Assembly: GCA_023379515.1 (NCBI GenBank)
Contig: JAMCQQ010000404.1
Span: forward strand, 1 to 6,593
DNA length: 6,593 nt
Source: Actinomycetota bacterium
GTDB taxonomy: Bacteria; Actinomycetota; Humimicrobiia; Humimicrobiales; Humimicrobiaceae
Direction: 5' to 3'
Positions 5,859 through 6,593 of this stretch are shown here, one piece after another. A model generated the notes under the pieces. It saw nothing but the letters and a program-made list of their open reading frames with translations. It was not told the origin of the DNA and did not search any database. Within the stretch, counting starts at the first letter, position 1. Every line of letters starts with the position of its first letter. The position numbers and the translations under genes were made by a program.

Positions 5859-6593
5859 ATGGCATTAGTTAATATGAGAGAAATATTGTTAGATGCAAAA
5901 CTAAATAATTATGCAGTTGGTGGTTTTGATTGTTGGAATCTTGAATCAATAAGGGCAGTAGCAGAAGCAGCGGAAGAGAGCAGATCTCCAGCTATAATAT
6001 TAACAGGCCCGTATGGTTTGGGTTCAGACCATATGGGAATAGAATATTTTGGCAAAATAGCAAGAATTGCTGCTGAAAAATCTTCTGTTCCTATAGCTAT
6101 TTTGCTAAATGAAGCAAATGGATTTTCATTAATAATTGAGGCAATAAGAAGTGGTTTTACATCAGTTATGTTAGAAACATCACATTTATCATTTGAAGAT
6201 AATATAAAAATAAGAAAAGTATGATAATATACAATAAAAAAAGATAGTAAGAAGATAATATAAAAATAACAAGTAATGTTGTAGAAATTGCGCATAGTGT
6301 TAATGTTTCGGTAGAGTCACAATTAGGCATAATGCCACTAAGAGAAGAAATTCCCTCATTAGGAAAAATGGCTAGTATATTTACTAATCCTGAAGAAGCA
6401 AAAAATTTTGTTGATATCACAGGTATTGATGCATTGGCTATATCTTTTGGGAATGTTCATCTAGGTGAAAGTGAGGAATATTTAAATTTTAATTTGTTGA
6501 ATGAGGTTAGAAATATAATAAATATTCCTTTAGTTGTTCATGGTGGTAGCGGCTTTCCTAAGAAGTACATAAAGGATGTTATTAACAAAGGTG
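5859..6593 (+). pseudogene. Class II (GatY/Fba-type) aldolase-like gene, interrupted by a 56-bp insertion, 3' end outside window
   Basis: Class II ketose-bisphosphate aldolases use zinc to cleave sugar phosphates to dihydroxyacetone phosphate and an aldehyde. The first frame gives 121 residues (MALVNMREILLDAK..., SGFTSVMLETSHLSFEDNIKI) and stops at TGA 6222-6224. Deleting 56 bases (6214-6269) joins it exactly to a second open frame that continues the family alignment as VVEIAHSVNVSVESQLG, TGIDALAISFGNVH and IPLVVHGGSGFP and runs off the window. Without the insert, 226 residues are visible of roughly 280-300. In the joined numbering, zinc ligands His182 and His209 are kept. The HLDHG motif with the catalytic Asp and first zinc His instead reads LLNEA (Asn84, Glu85). 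This may be a divergent subfamily rather than a true fructose-bisphosphate aldolase. As written, it is a broken gene. Confidence 0.82.
6195..6269 (+). repeat. Pair of 19-bp direct repeats bounding a 37-bp spacer (56-bp unit)
   Basis: GAAGATAATATAAAAATAA occurs at 6195-6213 and again, identically, at 6251-6269. The 37 bases between them include a third partial copy (GATAATATA at 6223-6231, followed by CAATAA), so the segment looks like an AT-rich slippage or tandem duplication product with divergence. The unit length of 56 is not a multiple of three, which explains the frameshift in the aldolase. Recombination between the repeats would remove it cleanly. Confidence 0.9.

Noticed and set aside
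5909..6420. Two overlapping minus-strand open frames rich in Ile, Leu, Phe and Tyr, suggesting membrane segments
   Set aside because: They are antisense to the aldolase and its AT-rich insert; the hydrophobic look comes from reverse-reading A-rich DNA.

Overview
The window is AT-rich bacterial DNA with tightly packed genes, all on the + strand. It looks like accessory carbon metabolism from an anaerobic or fermentative bacterium. The UroD-like protein family and the low GC suggest a Firmicutes-, Atribacterota-, Thermotogota- or Spirochaete-like host. This placement is an inference; there is no rRNA, tRNA or taxonomic marker gene to test it.

Block 1 (bases 2-3569) reads as one transcription unit. 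It holds the 3' part of an HpcH/HpaI-type aldolase, a complete D-2-hydroxyacid dehydrogenase that overlaps it by 4 or fewer bases, a cyclase/kynurenine-formamidase-like gene split by an in-frame TAG, and a uroporphyrinogen-decarboxylase-like protein without the usual heme-pathway or zinc-methyltransferase motifs. Together they suggest cleavage and oxidation or reduction of a 2-keto or 2-hydroxy acid, with an amide or lactone hydrolysis step. The substrate cannot be read from the sequence.

The 245-bp gap at 3570-3814 separates two units. It holds a weak candidate terminator, a T7A7 tract, a sigma70-like -35 box and a perfect 20-bp palindrome overlapping the likely -10. This looks like a repressible promoter.

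Block 2 (3815 to the window end) begins with a thiamine-diphosphate dehydrogenase E1 alpha/beta pair (AcoA/AcoB-like), whose E2 and E3 genes are not seen. It is followed by a class II (GatY/Fba-type) aldolase relative with a very good ribosome binding site. That gene is interrupted by 56 extra bases bounded by 19-bp direct repeats. Removing exactly one repeat plus the spacer restores a continuous aldolase frame that runs off the window end. The aldolase also has Asn-Glu where the family normally has the catalytic Asp and first zinc-binding His.

The main points to check are the two interrupted genes (nonsense codon, 56-bp insertion), the altered active sites of the UroD-like and class II aldolase-like proteins, and the palindromic operator. 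No mobile element, CRISPR array or RNA gene was seen.
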